A program made the translations under genes and the position numbers. The notes below the pieces were generated by a model, which was not told the origin of the DNA, made no database searches, and saw nothing but the letters and a program-made list of their open reading frames with translations. From the NCBI GenBank assembly GCA_043746815.1, contig JAYTQG010000254.1, positions 1 to 32,643 on the forward strand: DNA of 32,643 nt. The letters run 5' to 3'. The DNA comes from JAYTQG01 sp043746815 (GTDB lineage Bacteria > Actinomycetota > Thermoleophilia > Miltoncostaeales > Miltoncostaeaceae). Numbering within the stretch: the stretch's first letter is position 1; each line of letters opens with the position of its first letter. Below, one piece after another: positions 1 through 7,874 of the stretch.

Positions 1-666
1 GAGCGCATGATGCTCGCCGGTGTCACGATGCCCGACCCCGGCGCCGTCTACCTGGACGCGGACGTGGTGGTCGGCCCCGATACCGTGCTCTGGCCGGGAA
101 CACACCTTCGAGGCCGCACGCACATCGGCTCAGGCTGTCAGATCGGTCCCGATGTCGTTCTCGCGTCCACGGTTGTGGGCGATGGGACCAAGATCGTCTC
201 GGCAAACATCAGCGACTCCTCAATCGGCGCGGGCTGCGAGATCGGGCCCTTTGCCTATCTGCGCCCGGGTGTTCGGATGGATGATGGCGCGAAGGTAGGC
301 ACGTTTGTCGAGGTGAAAAACGCGAATCTCGGTCGGGGCGCGAAGGTGCCGCACCTGTCGTACATCGGCGACGCGGACATCGGCGCCGGGACGAACATTG
401 GCGCGGGAAACATTACCGCCAACTACGACGGCTTCCGCAAACATCGGACGACCATCGGTATCGGCGTCAAAACCGGGTCCGACTGCGTGTTCGTGGCACC
501 CGTATCGATTGGTGATCGCGCGATGACCGGAGCCGGATCAATCATCGTCGCCGATGTCCCCGATGGTGCGCTCGGAATTGCCCGGGCACGGCAGAGCGTC
601 ATCGAGGGCTTTACCGATAAGGCCGAATCAAAGGCCCGTGCGGCCGCCAACGCAGCGAAGGGATAG
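1..666 (+). CDS. glmU: Bifunctional GlmU, C-terminal acetyltransferase part (5' partial)
   Basis: This is the end of GlmU, which makes UDP-N-acetylglucosamine for peptidoglycan. The reading frame is open to base 1, and the visible start matches the family stretch just before the left-handed beta-helix (MLAGVT, then a DP and DADV segment), so the uridylyltransferase half lies outside the window. Hexapeptide repeats run through the whole 221 residues, with IG-G and IGAG turns. The acetyltransferase signature is present: YLRPG, FVEVKN, the HLSYIGDA segment, GAGNITANYDG and the KTGSDCVFVAP strand. The tail is Ala/Lys-rich. The stop lies 6 bases before the prs start, the usual Gram-positive pairing that joins amino-sugar and PRPP supply in one transcript. 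Identification is secure. Confidence 0.97.
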   Translation, partial: ERMMLAGVTMPDPGAVYLDADVVVGPDTVLWPGTHLRGRTHIGSGCQIGPDVVLASTVVGDGTKIVSANISDSSIGAGCEIGPFAYLRPGVRMDDGAKVGTFVEVKNANLGRGAKVPHLSYIGDADIGAGTNIGAGNITANYDGFRKHRTTIGIGVKTGSDCVFVAPVSIGDRAMTGAGSIIVADVPDGALGIARARQSVIEGFTDKAESKARAAANAAKG

Positions 667-672
667 CGCGAC

Positions 673-1668
673 GTGGGGAAGAGCATCGATCGGGACGACT
701 CCAAGCGGCTGATGGTGTTTGCGGGCCGCTGGACGGAAGCGCTCGGCAAGCGCATTACCGACCGCCTCGGCATCGAACTTGGCGAGGCCGACCTTAAGAC
801 CTTCGCCAATGGTGAGCTCTATGCCAGGTTCGTTGACAGTGTCCGCGGGGCCGACGTCTTCATCGTCCAGTCCACCGCCGCCCCGGTGAACGACAGCCTC
901 ATGGAGCTGATGCTCATGGTCGACGCTGCCCGCCTGGCGTCCGCGCACCGCATCACCGCCGTGATGCCCTGGTTTGGCTATTCACGTCAGGACAAGAAGT
1001 CCGCGCCCCGCGAACCGATCTCGGCCAAGCTGGTCGCCACGCTCCTGGAGGCCTCGGGAGTCGATCGGGTCCTGACGATGGATCTGCACGCTGGCCAGAT
1101 TCAAGGGTTCTTCCACATCCCTGTGGACCACATGACCGCAGTGCCGTTGATCGCTGATCATTTCAACGAGCGCAAAATGCTGGGAGATTTGAAGGACGAA
1201 GACCTTGTCGTCGTCGCGCCGGACTCCGGTCGCGTGAAGCTCGCGAACCACTTCAAAGACCGCATCGATGCCTCGCTCGCGATTCTCGCCAAACAGCGTC
1301 CCGCGCACGGTGAGGCCGAGATTGTCGAGCTGATTGGTGATGTGCGTGGCAAGACTGCCATCCTGATCGACGACATGATCGACACGGCCGGAACACTGGT
1401 TGCTGGCGCCGAACGGGTGAAGGCCTCGGGCGCGACCCGCGTGCTCGCCGCCGCGACTCACGGGATTTTCTCCGGTCAGGCCTTCGCGCGGATCGCTGCC
1501 TCGCCGATCGAGGAGGTCATCATCACCGACACGATCGCGTTGCCAAGCACCGCGCCAGATTCAATCCGCGTCCTCTCGGTGGCGGCGACCCTGGCCGACA
1601 CGGTCCACAACGTCTTCTGCGACGAATCGGTGAGTGAGATCTTCAAGGGTGAGAACCAACTCTTCTGA
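673..1668 (+). CDS. prs: Ribose-phosphate pyrophosphokinase
   Basis: PRPP synthetase makes phosphoribosyl pyrophosphate from ribose 5-phosphate and ATP for purine, pyrimidine, histidine, tryptophan and NAD synthesis. The start is GTG, 6 bases after glmU; no earlier start fits. Landmarks in the 331 residues are the ATP-site segment FANGELYAR, the catalytic flexible-loop region YSRQDKKS, DLHAGQIQGFF with His139, and the ribose-phosphate loop DDMIDTAGT at about 233-241. The length is slightly above the usual 310-320 because of a charged N-terminal stretch. It is the last plus-strand gene before the accessory insertion; rplY, normally the next gene, resumes at 3419. Confidence 0.97.
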   Translation: MGKSIDRDDSKRLMVFAGRWTEALGKRITDRLGIELGEADLKTFANGELYARFVDSVRGADVFIVQSTAAPVNDSLMELMLMVDAARLASAHRITAVMPWFGYSRQDKKSAPREPISAKLVATLLEASGVDRVLTMDLHAGQIQGFFHIPVDHMTAVPLIADHFNERKMLGDLKDEDLVVVAPDSGRVKLANHFKDRIDASLAILAKQRPAHGEAEIVELIGDVRGKTAILIDDMIDTAGTLVAGAERVKASGATRVLAAATHGIFSGQAFARIAASPIEEVIITDTIALPSTAPDSIRVLSVAATLADTVHNVFCDESVSEIFKGENQLF

Positions 1669-1754
1669 TCAGTTGTTTCACAAACCCTTACGTGGGTCGG
1701 TCCTTGTTCTTGTCTCCGGACTCGCAGCGGCGGAGTGCGGCGGTCTGCCCAGGC

Positions 1755-1823
1755 GTAGCCCAGAAAGGCGACTATTCGTAGCCTAGAGAGGCGACCTGGT
1801 GTAGCCCGTGAGTGGCTGGAGAA
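1755..1823. repeat. 23-bp tandem repeat, two good copies and one decayed
   Basis: Copies begin at 1755, 1778 and 1801, each starting GTAGCC. The first two share GTAGCC, AGA and AGGCGAC at the same offsets with variable last bases; the third keeps GTAGCCC and then diverges. The repeat sits in the 180-base gap between prs and the toxin gene, with no credible coding frame. It could be a decayed mobile-element terminus or a regulatory array. The periodicity is directly visible; the role is unknown. Confidence 0.7.
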
Positions 1824-1848
1824 CGCGCCAAACATCCTGCGGGTGCGC

Positions 1849-2271
1849 TCACCCGATCGAGGCGGTCGACAGTCCGAGTCGTTGGGCGGCTGACGTGAGC
1901 GCGCGGTCTGCGCTCACGACTACGAGGTCCTCTGCCGCGATGGTCTCGGCGCAGGCCAGATGGATCGCGTCGTAGCCTCGGAGGCTGTACTCCTCCGCGA
2001 GGTCACCGGCGCGTCGCGCGAGCTCGTTTCCCACCTGGACCCGGTCCATCAGCCGCCAGAGGCGTTCGAGGGCGCCTCGAACCTCGACGCAGTCGGCCGT
2101 TGAGATGCGGCCCGCACGCTTCGCGGCGCCGAGCGCGGCTCTCGCCTCCGGGTAGAGAAGGAGGGACGACGCACGGAAGGTGGCCGTATCCCAGAGGAAG
2201 GCAGTCTCGGCGGAACCGCTCTCTTCCACCAAGAGCTTGACGAGGGCCCACGTGTCGAAATAGGCGATCAG
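1849..2271 (-). CDS. vapC: VapC-type PIN-domain ribonuclease toxin
   Basis: A PIN-domain toxin of the VapBC class; such proteins cleave RNA with a metal-binding acidic cluster and are held inactive by the partner antitoxin. I place the start at CTG 2271, which overlaps the antitoxin TGA (CTGA). Translation then begins with a hydrophobic strand ending in the first PIN aspartate (IAYFDT, Asp6). The first TTG downstream, at 2232, would delete that residue. Later motifs are the GYDAIHLA helix with Asp101 and VVSADRAL near the C-terminus. The length is 140 residues, normal for VapC. It lies just downstream of its antitoxin and against the direction of the core operon. Confidence 0.88.
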   Translation of the reverse strand: MIAYFDTWALVKLLVEESGSAETAFLWDTATFRASSLLLYPEARAALGAAKRAGRISTADCVEVRGALERLWRLMDRVQVGNELARRAGDLAEEYSLRGYDAIHLACAETIAAEDLVVVSADRALTSAAQRLGLSTASIG

Positions 2272-2531
2272 CTGCGCTGCTCTGCAACCAGATCGCTGAT
2301 CCCGCCATCAACGACGATCCGGGAAGCTGGTCTCCACGGCGTTTCGCTCCGGCCCGGCCCAGGAAGCACAACGCCTTCGGCGATCAATCGATCCAGCACC
2401 CCCGATGCCCCGGGCGCCACGAGACGGGCGACGCTCGCACCACGGTCCGTGACGATAACTTCTTCCCCGCTGTTCGCTCGCCGCACCCATGAACTCAGGT
2501 CCGCTCGAAGCTCTCGGATTCCAACGCGCAC
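2268..2531 (-). CDS. Phd/YefM-family antitoxin
   Basis: A short antitoxin of the prevent-host-death family, 87 residues. The N-terminus reads VGIRELRADLSSW followed by GEEVIVTDRG and VARLV, the standard Phd pattern: a DNA-binding N-terminal domain plus a C-terminal toxin-binding tail. GTG 2531 is preferred because a GGGGG ribosome-binding sequence lies 4 bases upstream and translation then starts two residues before the conserved VGIREL. A GTG at 2555 would add eight untypical residues and lacks such a site. The stop overlaps the toxin start. Phd antitoxins normally repress their own operon, and a palindrome lies just upstream. Confidence 0.87.
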   Translation of the reverse strand: MRVGIRELRADLSSWVRRANSGEEVIVTDRGASVARLVAPGASGVLDRLIAEGVVLPGPGRSETPWRPASRIVVDGGISDLVAEQRS

Positions 2532-2548
2532 GTAGCCCCCTTGACGAA

Positions 2549-2572
2549 TGTACACCTCATGAGACTAATGTA
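2549..2572 (-). promoter_or_regulatory. Candidate promoter/operator of the toxin-antitoxin pair
   Basis: On the minus strand a -10-like hexamer TACATT (2572-2567) is followed by the perfect palindrome CTCATGAG (2556-2563) and then TGTACA (2549-2554), just upstream of the antitoxin. The palindrome falls where transcription would start, a suitable place for autorepression. I saw no good -35 box, and palindromes this short can occur by chance. Confidence 0.35.
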
Positions 2573-2625
2573 GCGCTTTGGAGGAGCGTGTGCCCGACGC
2601 GAGCGCGCCGGGCACTTGGGGAACG

Positions 2626-3285
2626 CTACGGCTCGACGGTAGCGGTGATGTCGCCGACCTTCAGCGCGCTGACCTTGATCTGCCTGAGGAGGCTGCCTCC
2701 CCCGGCGCTCCGGTTGCAGTTCAGCTTGACCTGTCCCGCGGCGGTGAAGTCATGCGCCACCATCATGCTCATTGGGATGAGACTCAAGGTCGCATCCGCC
2801 CAGGCGGAGGAGGTGTCGTCGTCCGCGCCCGCGATGAGGCGGCAGTCGGTTTCGGTGCCGCCAAGTTGGTCCCAGGCGGTGAGCTTTGCGGAGATGAGGT
2901 ACTTCCCGGCCGGCACGTTGAGCGTAACGATCGTGAACGCGGCGTCGGACAGGGTGCCGCTGGCTGCGAGGGCGAGGATGTCGGCGCGCGTGCGGAAGTA
3001 GAGATTGCTCGGGCCAATCGGACCGATCGGTCCAATGGCGCCTGCAGGTCCGGTCGCTCCAGTGGCGCCAGCCGCGCCTTGCGCACCAGCAACGCCGTTC
3101 GCGCCAGCTTTGCCTGCTGGTCCAGCCGTGCCGGCGGGCCCGCGCTTTCCTGCAGGTTTGACGGTCTTCTTGAGTACAACCTTTTCGCCCTTGGGATGCG
3201 TGCTGGCAGCAAGTGCTGAACCGGCGACGAGGGACGAAGCAAGTAGTGCAGACACAGACATCACAACAGCGGAGCGGCGGGACAT
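2626..3285 (-). CDS. Exported collagen-like repeat protein
   Basis: A secreted protein of 219 residues. A Sec signal peptide (residues 1-27, basic start, hydrophobic core, ending SALAA) is followed by a lysine-rich linker. About 15 Gly-X-Y triplets follow, first GPAGTAGPAGKAG-like and ending in GPIGPIGP. A globular C-terminal domain of about 125 residues comes last, with two cysteines (TDCRLI and LNCNRS) that could pair, resembling the C1q/BclA-like heads of other bacterial collagen-like proteins. A GGAGG site lies about 7 bases before the ATG. Known relatives form triple helices on cell or spore surfaces; here a surface or matrix role is inferred. It reads opposite to rplY. Confidence 0.85.
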   Translation of the reverse strand: MSRRSAVVMSVSALLASSLVAGSALAASTHPKGEKVVLKKTVKPAGKRGPAGTAGPAGKAGANGVAGAQGAAGATGATGPAGAIGPIGPIGPSNLYFRTRADILALAASGTLSDAAFTIVTLNVPAGKYLISAKLTAWDQLGGTETDCRLIAGADDDTSSAWADATLSLIPMSMMVAHDFTAAGQVKLNCNRSAGGGSLLRQIKVSALKVGDITATVEP

Positions 3286-3418
3286 GGGCGGCCTCCAGGA
3301 CGATTTAGGTCGCCCACGGTCGGGAGGGCGCCAGTTCTTCGCCTATCGGCCCGACGGAGATGTTGTTGAGCGGCGCGGTTCGCTAGAGTGGCACGTCGGA
3401 CAAACGGGAGAGGACAGC

Positions 3419-3901
3419 ATGGCGGCGGAATCAACGATCACGGCACATTCGCGCACCGAGTTTGGCAAGGGGCCAAACCGTCGACTGCGCGCAAAGGGGC
3501 TCGTGCCCGGGGTGGTGTACCAGCCCGGTGGCCCGTCGATTCCCTTCTCCGCAGATAGTCACGAGCTATTCATGCTCCTCAAGCGCGGCCACGGCCGTCG
3601 CGAGGTCGTCGAGATCGTCATCGACGGTGGCGCGCCGATCGCCGCCATCTTCAAGGAATGGCAGCTGGACCCGGTGCGTGATGACGTACGCCACGTTGAC
3701 TTCGCGCAGATCGCCCGTGGCGACATCGACCGGATCAACGCTGAGCAGCACGCCGAAGAAGAGCGCAAGGCCGCCGAGCGCGAAGAGCAGGATGCTGCTG
3801 CTGCTGCGAACATCGTTTCTGAGGCTGACCTCGTGACCTCGAGCGGCGAAGCTGGCGCAGCTCCCAGCGAAGACGCGGACGCGCCGGAGGGTGCGGAGTA
3901 A
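3419..3901 (+). CDS. rplY: Ribosomal protein L25 (bL25), short form with acidic tail
   Basis: bL25 binds 5S rRNA in the large ribosomal subunit. The start is ATG 3419, preceded by GGGAGAGG; the frame is open much further upstream but that part is not L25-like. Family features are the N-terminal RTEFGKGPNRRLRAKGLVPG segment, VVYQPGG and the strand QLDPVRDDVRHVDF. After about residue 100 the protein lacks the second beta domain of CTC/TL5-type L25. It continues instead as a charged, Ala/Glu-rich probable coiled coil (about 105-130) and an acidic end. The total is 160 residues, against about 95 for the E. coli form and 200 or more for the CTC form. Its position before pth and mfd is the conserved one. 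Confidence 0.9.
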   Translation: MAAESTITAHSRTEFGKGPNRRLRAKGLVPGVVYQPGGPSIPFSADSHELFMLLKRGHGRREVVEIVIDGGAPIAAIFKEWQLDPVRDDVRHVDFAQIARGDIDRINAEQHAEEERKAAEREEQDAAAAANIVSEADLVTSSGEAGAAPSEDADAPEGAE

Positions 3902-3948
3902 CACCGCACCCCGACGGGCTGGCGCAGCCGAGTCCGATCCGCCTGGTC

Positions 3949-4545
3949 GTGGGGCTCGGCAATCCCGAGCCCCGCTACCGCCGCACCCGACACAACGCCG
4001 GGCAACTTGTCGTCGAAGCACTGGCCGCTCAATTGGGCCTGCGTTTCGCGGCAAAGTACGCCGGACGGTACGCGGCCGGTCGCGGACCGGGTGGGCCCGT
4101 TTCCCTGCTGATCCCGACGACGTACATGAACCTCTCCGGGCAGGCGGTCAGTCCGGCGATGGGGAGTTTGCAGCTCGATCCGAGCCAGGTGCTCGTCGTC
4201 CACGACGAGATTGACCTCCCGTTTGGAGCCTTCCGCGGCAAAGTCGGGGGTGGACACGGTGGGCACAACGGCCTTCGGTCCATTCAGGCGTCCCTGGGCG
4301 GTGGCGCCTTTCCACGCATTCGACTGGGAGTCGGACGCCCAATACCCGAACAGCGAATGGACGAGGCCAGTTGGGTGCTCGCGAACTTCAACGAGCCGTC
4401 AGACGAGGTTGACCGCCTGCTTGGGAGCGGCCTTGCGATGCTGAACGAGGCGCTTGAACACGGAATCGACGCGGCGATTTCCCGCTACCATGCTCGCGAG
4501 CCGGGTGCTCGGCACGCAACGCCCGAAGCGCCGGAAACCGCATGA
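3949..4545 (+). CDS. pth: Peptidyl-tRNA hydrolase
   Basis: Pth releases tRNA from peptidyl-tRNA that falls off the ribosome. Catalytic residues are present: Asn5 in GLGNP, His15 in TRHNAGQ and Asp86 in HDEIDLPFG, followed by GGGHGGHNGLRSI, which contributes to tRNA binding. The only ordinary start is GTG 3949, but it removes part of the first beta strand: the preceding codons read IRLV, which is normal Pth sequence. The true start may therefore be a CTG (3919 or 3943) or ATC 3937. No clear ribosome-binding site resolves this. The stop overlaps the mfd ATG (ATGA), so the two are translationally coupled. Confidence 0.94.
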   Translation: MGLGNPEPRYRRTRHNAGQLVVEALAAQLGLRFAAKYAGRYAAGRGPGGPVSLLIPTTYMNLSGQAVSPAMGSLQLDPSQVLVVHDEIDLPFGAFRGKVGGGHGGHNGLRSIQASLGGGAFPRIRLGVGRPIPEQRMDEASWVLANFNEPSDEVDRLLGSGLAMLNEALEHGIDAAISRYHAREPGARHATPEAPETA

Positions 4546-7500
4546 GCTCCGCAGGTCTTGACCCGATCCTCCTTGCGCTGCCACCGGTGGCCACGGCGCT
4601 GGAATCTCTCCGGGCGGGACACCCGGCCGGTGAGATCGTCCTCGCCCGCCCAGGGTTTCCCTGGCTGCTTGCCGCTTTGTCAAGGAGCGTTGATCGGCCC
4701 ATCCTTGCCGTTGTGCCCGCAGATGAAGAGGCCCGCGACCTCGCGGGAGCGCTGGCGGCGCTTGTTGGTCGCGGAGCGGTTGCCCTTTGGCCGACGATTG
4801 GGACCGTTCCCGGATCGGGCGTTGGGGCGGCTCCGCATCTGGTTGGACTGCGCGCCCGAGCGCTTGCCGCGCTGGAAACCCCTGGGCGCCTCGTCGTCGC
4901 GAGCGTCGCGGCCTTGGCCGAGCGAGCGCCCGCTCCTCACGCGCGGGCCGAACCCCTGTCGCTCGCAACGGGCGAGACAATCCTCGTTGACGACCTGGCC
5001 GAGCACCTCTTCTCGATGGGATACGAGCGGGTCGCCCAAGTCGAGGAGCGCGGCGACATCGCTGCCCGCGGCGGCATCGTCGACTGTTTTCCATCCACAG
5101 CCGACACTCCCGTTCGTATTGAGCTCTTCGGCGACGAGGTGGAGGCGATTCGCGCCTTTTCGCCCTTCACTCAACGCGCAATCCGCGCGTTGGATCGCGT
5201 GCTGATCTGGCCGGCGAACGAGCCCGATGGTGCGGACCGAATTGCCCCCTTGGACGACCCTGCGATTGGGGGCGCACTCGTCATCCGTCTCGCACCGCAC
5301 GACTACGGGATTGCCCTCGCGGGAGCGGCGGAACGTCTTGAGGATGAGCGCGCCGCGGGGGCCCTTGTGGACCCGCATGATGTTTCCGCTCGCCTCGCCG
5401 CGGTTGGGGAGCTTGACCTCGCACTCCCGCTCGGTGGCCGTCGGCCCGCGTTCGATGCCGCCGAAGCCCGATTTCCGACACGGGGGTTAACCGAGGCGCA
5501 GGCCGAGCTTCGCCGCCAAGCAGGCGCCGGGCGTCGTGTGGTGGTCACCTTCGATCGACGCGGCGATCTCGAGCGCGCTGAGCGTCAACTGCATGCGCTC
5601 GCGCCCCATCAGGTGGACCTGTCGGAGAACGCTCCCTCACCGGGGCGCGTCTCGCTGGCACACCTCGCGACCCCGGTTGGACTGGTCTCCCACGATTTGG
5701 CGCTTGTCGTGGCACCCGCTCAGGCGCTGCTGCGTCGCCATCGTCCTGTCGCCGAGGGTCGTCTCACCGTCGGGCGGCGCATTCATAGCTTCCTGGACCT
5801 TCGCGTTGGCGATCACGTCGTTCATGGCGATCACGGGGTGGGGCGCCTGGTTGGATTCGAGACCCGCACCGTCGCGAACGTCACGCGGGACTATTTGGCG
5901 CTTGCATTCGCCGGATCTGACCAGCTGTTCGTTCCGCACGACCAGCTTGGCAAGGTCACACGCTACGTTGGCTCCGACGGCACGGAGCCGACGCTTTCAC
6001 GCCTTGGCGGGAAGGCCTGGGATCGCCTCAAAACGCGCGCTCGCGCGGCGGTTCGCGAGATGGCTGGGGAGCTGATTGCCCTCTACGAGGCCCGAAGTCG
6101 TATCGAGGGACACGCGTTTCCCCCGGACGATGAACTCGTCGCCGCCTTCGAGCGGAGCTTTCCCCACGAGGAAACCGTGGATCAGGAGCGCGCGATCGAC
6201 GAAGTCGCGTCCGACATGGAGTCGCCACGGCCCATGGACCGTTTGATCTGCGGAGATGTCGGCTTCGGTAAGACCGAGGTCGCCATGCGCGCCGCCTTTA
6301 AGGCCGCCGCGTCCGGCAAGCAGGTTCTCGTCCTTGCTCCGACAACGATTCTCGCGCAGCAGCACCTCAGCACGTTCCGCGAGCGGATGTCCGAATTTCC
6401 GTTGAGCGTTGACATGGTGAACCGCTATCGGTCGCCTGCTGAGATCAAGGAGGTCCTGACGCGCTTTCGCGAGGGAAAACTGGACATCCTCATTGGCACT
6501 CACCGCGTGCTGGCAATGGACGTCCAGCCGAAGGACCTCGGCCTCGTCGTCCTGGACGAAGAGCAGCGCTTCGGCGTCGCGCAAAAAGAGGCGCTGCGGC
6601 GCCTGCGTACGAGCGTTGATGTGCTGGCGATGAGTGCGACGCCGATTCCCCGGACCCTCCAGATGTCCCTTTCGGGGTTGCGCGACATCAGCGTCATCGA
6701 GACTCCGCCGCGCGGACGGATGCCGGTCGCCACCCACATCGGTCAGTTCGACGAGGGGCTCATCAAAGAGGCGTTGGAACGTGAAGCGGCCCGGAAAGGA
6801 CAGTCGTTCTACCTTCATAACCGGGTTGAGACGATCGACGAGGCCGCAGATCTTGTACGCGGACTCGTGCCCGGTCTGCGAGTGCTTGTTGCCCACGGAC
6901 GCATGCCGGAGCATCAGCTTGAGGAGGTGATGCGGGCCTTCGTGAAGGGTGACGCCGACGTGCTCGTTGCGACGAGCATCATCGAGTCAGGACTCGACAT
7001 TCCCCAGGCCAATACGCTGATCGTGGACCGAGCCGACCGCCTTGGTCTGTCGCAGCTCTACCAAATCCGTGGGCGGGTTGGCCGCTCCGATTTGACGGCG
7101 CATGCGTATCTCCTGTACCCCGACGAGAGCGCCCTCACTCATGACGCAGCGGCCCGCCTGCGGGCACTTGCCGACTACACCGAGCTCGGGAGCGGCTTGA
7201 GGATCGCAATGCGCGACCTCGAAATCCGAGGCGCTGGCAACCTCTTGGGCGACGAGCAAAGTGGTCATGTCGCTGCCGTCGGATTCGAGCTCTACGTCGA
7301 GATGCTCCAAGAGGCCATTGCGATTCGCTACGGCGACACGCCACCGCCGGACGTTCGGATTGAGCTGCCCGTGTCGGCCCACATTCCCTCGGAATACGTG
7401 CCATTTGAGGCCGCGAAGATCGATCTTCATCGTCGGATCTCTCAAGCTGGTGACCCGGACGCGCTGGAGCGCCTACGTGGCGAAGTTCGGGACCGCTTCG

Positions 7501-7790
7501 GGGAACCCCCGCCCCCGGTGGAGGCACTGCTTCGCATTCAAGGCCTCAAGTTGTCGTTCGGTGCCGTTGGCGTGCGGCACTTGGCCGTTCGCGGTGGCCG
7601 CCTCGCGCTCGCCCCGTTGACGCTGAACTCTGCGCAGATCGGCGCATTGCGAGAGGACTTCCCCCGTCTTGCCTACAACCCGGCGGAGGTCACCCTGACG
7701 GTGCCCGTGAGTGCGGATCCGGAAGAGCGTTTGGACGTCGCGGCGGCCTTATCGACGGCACTTGGCCAAGCGAAGGTTGCGGCTGTGTGA
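4542..7790 (+). CDS. mfd: Transcription-repair coupling factor Mfd
   Basis: Mfd displaces RNA polymerase stalled at DNA damage and recruits UvrA. The 1082-residue protein shows the family order. A UvrB-like N-terminal module includes the FSMGYERV and GDIAARGGIVD stretch. The CarD-like RNA-polymerase-interaction domain begins at about 420 (LRVGDHVVHGDHGVGRL). The superfamily 2 translocase has Walker A GDVGFGKTE (Lys577), LDEEQRFGV (DEEQ at 672-675), SATPIPRTLQ and QIRGRVGRS. A translocation motif (GNLLGDEQSGH) and the C-terminal regulatory domain follow. It is slightly shorter than the E. coli protein (1148). It starts inside the pth stop codon. Confidence 0.98.
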   Translation: MSSAGLDPILLALPPVATALESLRAGHPAGEIVLARPGFPWLLAALSRSVDRPILAVVPADEEARDLAGALAALVGRGAVALWPTIGTVPGSGVGAAPHLVGLRARALAALETPGRLVVASVAALAERAPAPHARAEPLSLATGETILVDDLAEHLFSMGYERVAQVEERGDIAARGGIVDCFPSTADTPVRIELFGDEVEAIRAFSPFTQRAIRALDRVLIWPANEPDGADRIAPLDDPAIGGALVIRLAPHDYGIALAGAAERLEDERAAGALVDPHDVSARLAAVGELDLALPLGGRRPAFDAAEARFPTRGLTEAQAELRRQAGAGRRVVVTFDRRGDLERAERQLHALAPHQVDLSENAPSPGRVSLAHLATPVGLVSHDLALVVAPAQALLRRHRPVAEGRLTVGRRIHSFLDLRVGDHVVHGDHGVGRLVGFETRTVANVTRDYLALAFAGSDQLFVPHDQLGKVTRYVGSDGTEPTLSRLGGKAWDRLKTRARAAVREMAGELIALYEARSRIEGHAFPPDDELVAAFERSFPHEETVDQERAIDEVASDMESPRPMDRLICGDVGFGKTEVAMRAAFKAAASGKQVLVLAPTTILAQQHLSTFRERMSEFPLSVDMVNRYRSPAEIKEVLTRFREGKLDILIGTHRVLAMDVQPKDLGLVVLDEEQRFGVAQKEALRRLRTSVDVLAMSATPIPRTLQMSLSGLRDISVIETPPRGRMPVATHIGQFDEGLIKEALEREAARKGQSFYLHNRVETIDEAADLVRGLVPGLRVLVAHGRMPEHQLEEVMRAFVKGDADVLVATSIIESGLDIPQANTLIVDRADRLGLSQLYQIRGRVGRSDLTAHAYLLYPDESALTHDAAARLRALADYTELGSGLRIAMRDLEIRGAGNLLGDEQSGHVAAVGFELYVEMLQEAIAIRYGDTPPPDVRIELPVSAHIPSEYVPFEAAKIDLHRRISQAGDPDALERLRGEVRDRFGEPPPPVEALLRIQGLKLSFGAVGVRHLAVRGGRLALAPLTLNSAQIGALREDFPRLAYNPAEVTLTVPVSADPEERLDVAAALSTALGQAKVAAV

Positions 7791-7874
7791 GGGGATGGTT
7801 ACGGCGTACCCACAGGCGAGAGTGGTCGCGCGGGTGCGTGCTACGATCGCCCGCGGTCAACCAGAGGGATGGGA

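Noticed and set aside
1673..1685. Half parS-like sequence TGTTTCAC
   Set aside because: The second half-site is absent, and a single half occurs by chance.
3005..3160. Short repeated DNA that could be mistaken for a CRISPR-like array
   Set aside because: The periodicity is 9 bases or multiples and encodes the Gly-X-Y triplets; there are no spacers of constant length and no cas genes.
3005..3418. Upstream extension of the rplY frame
   Set aside because: The extension is Pro/Ala-rich antisense of the collagen repeat. L25 similarity and a ribosome-binding site begin at ATG 3419.
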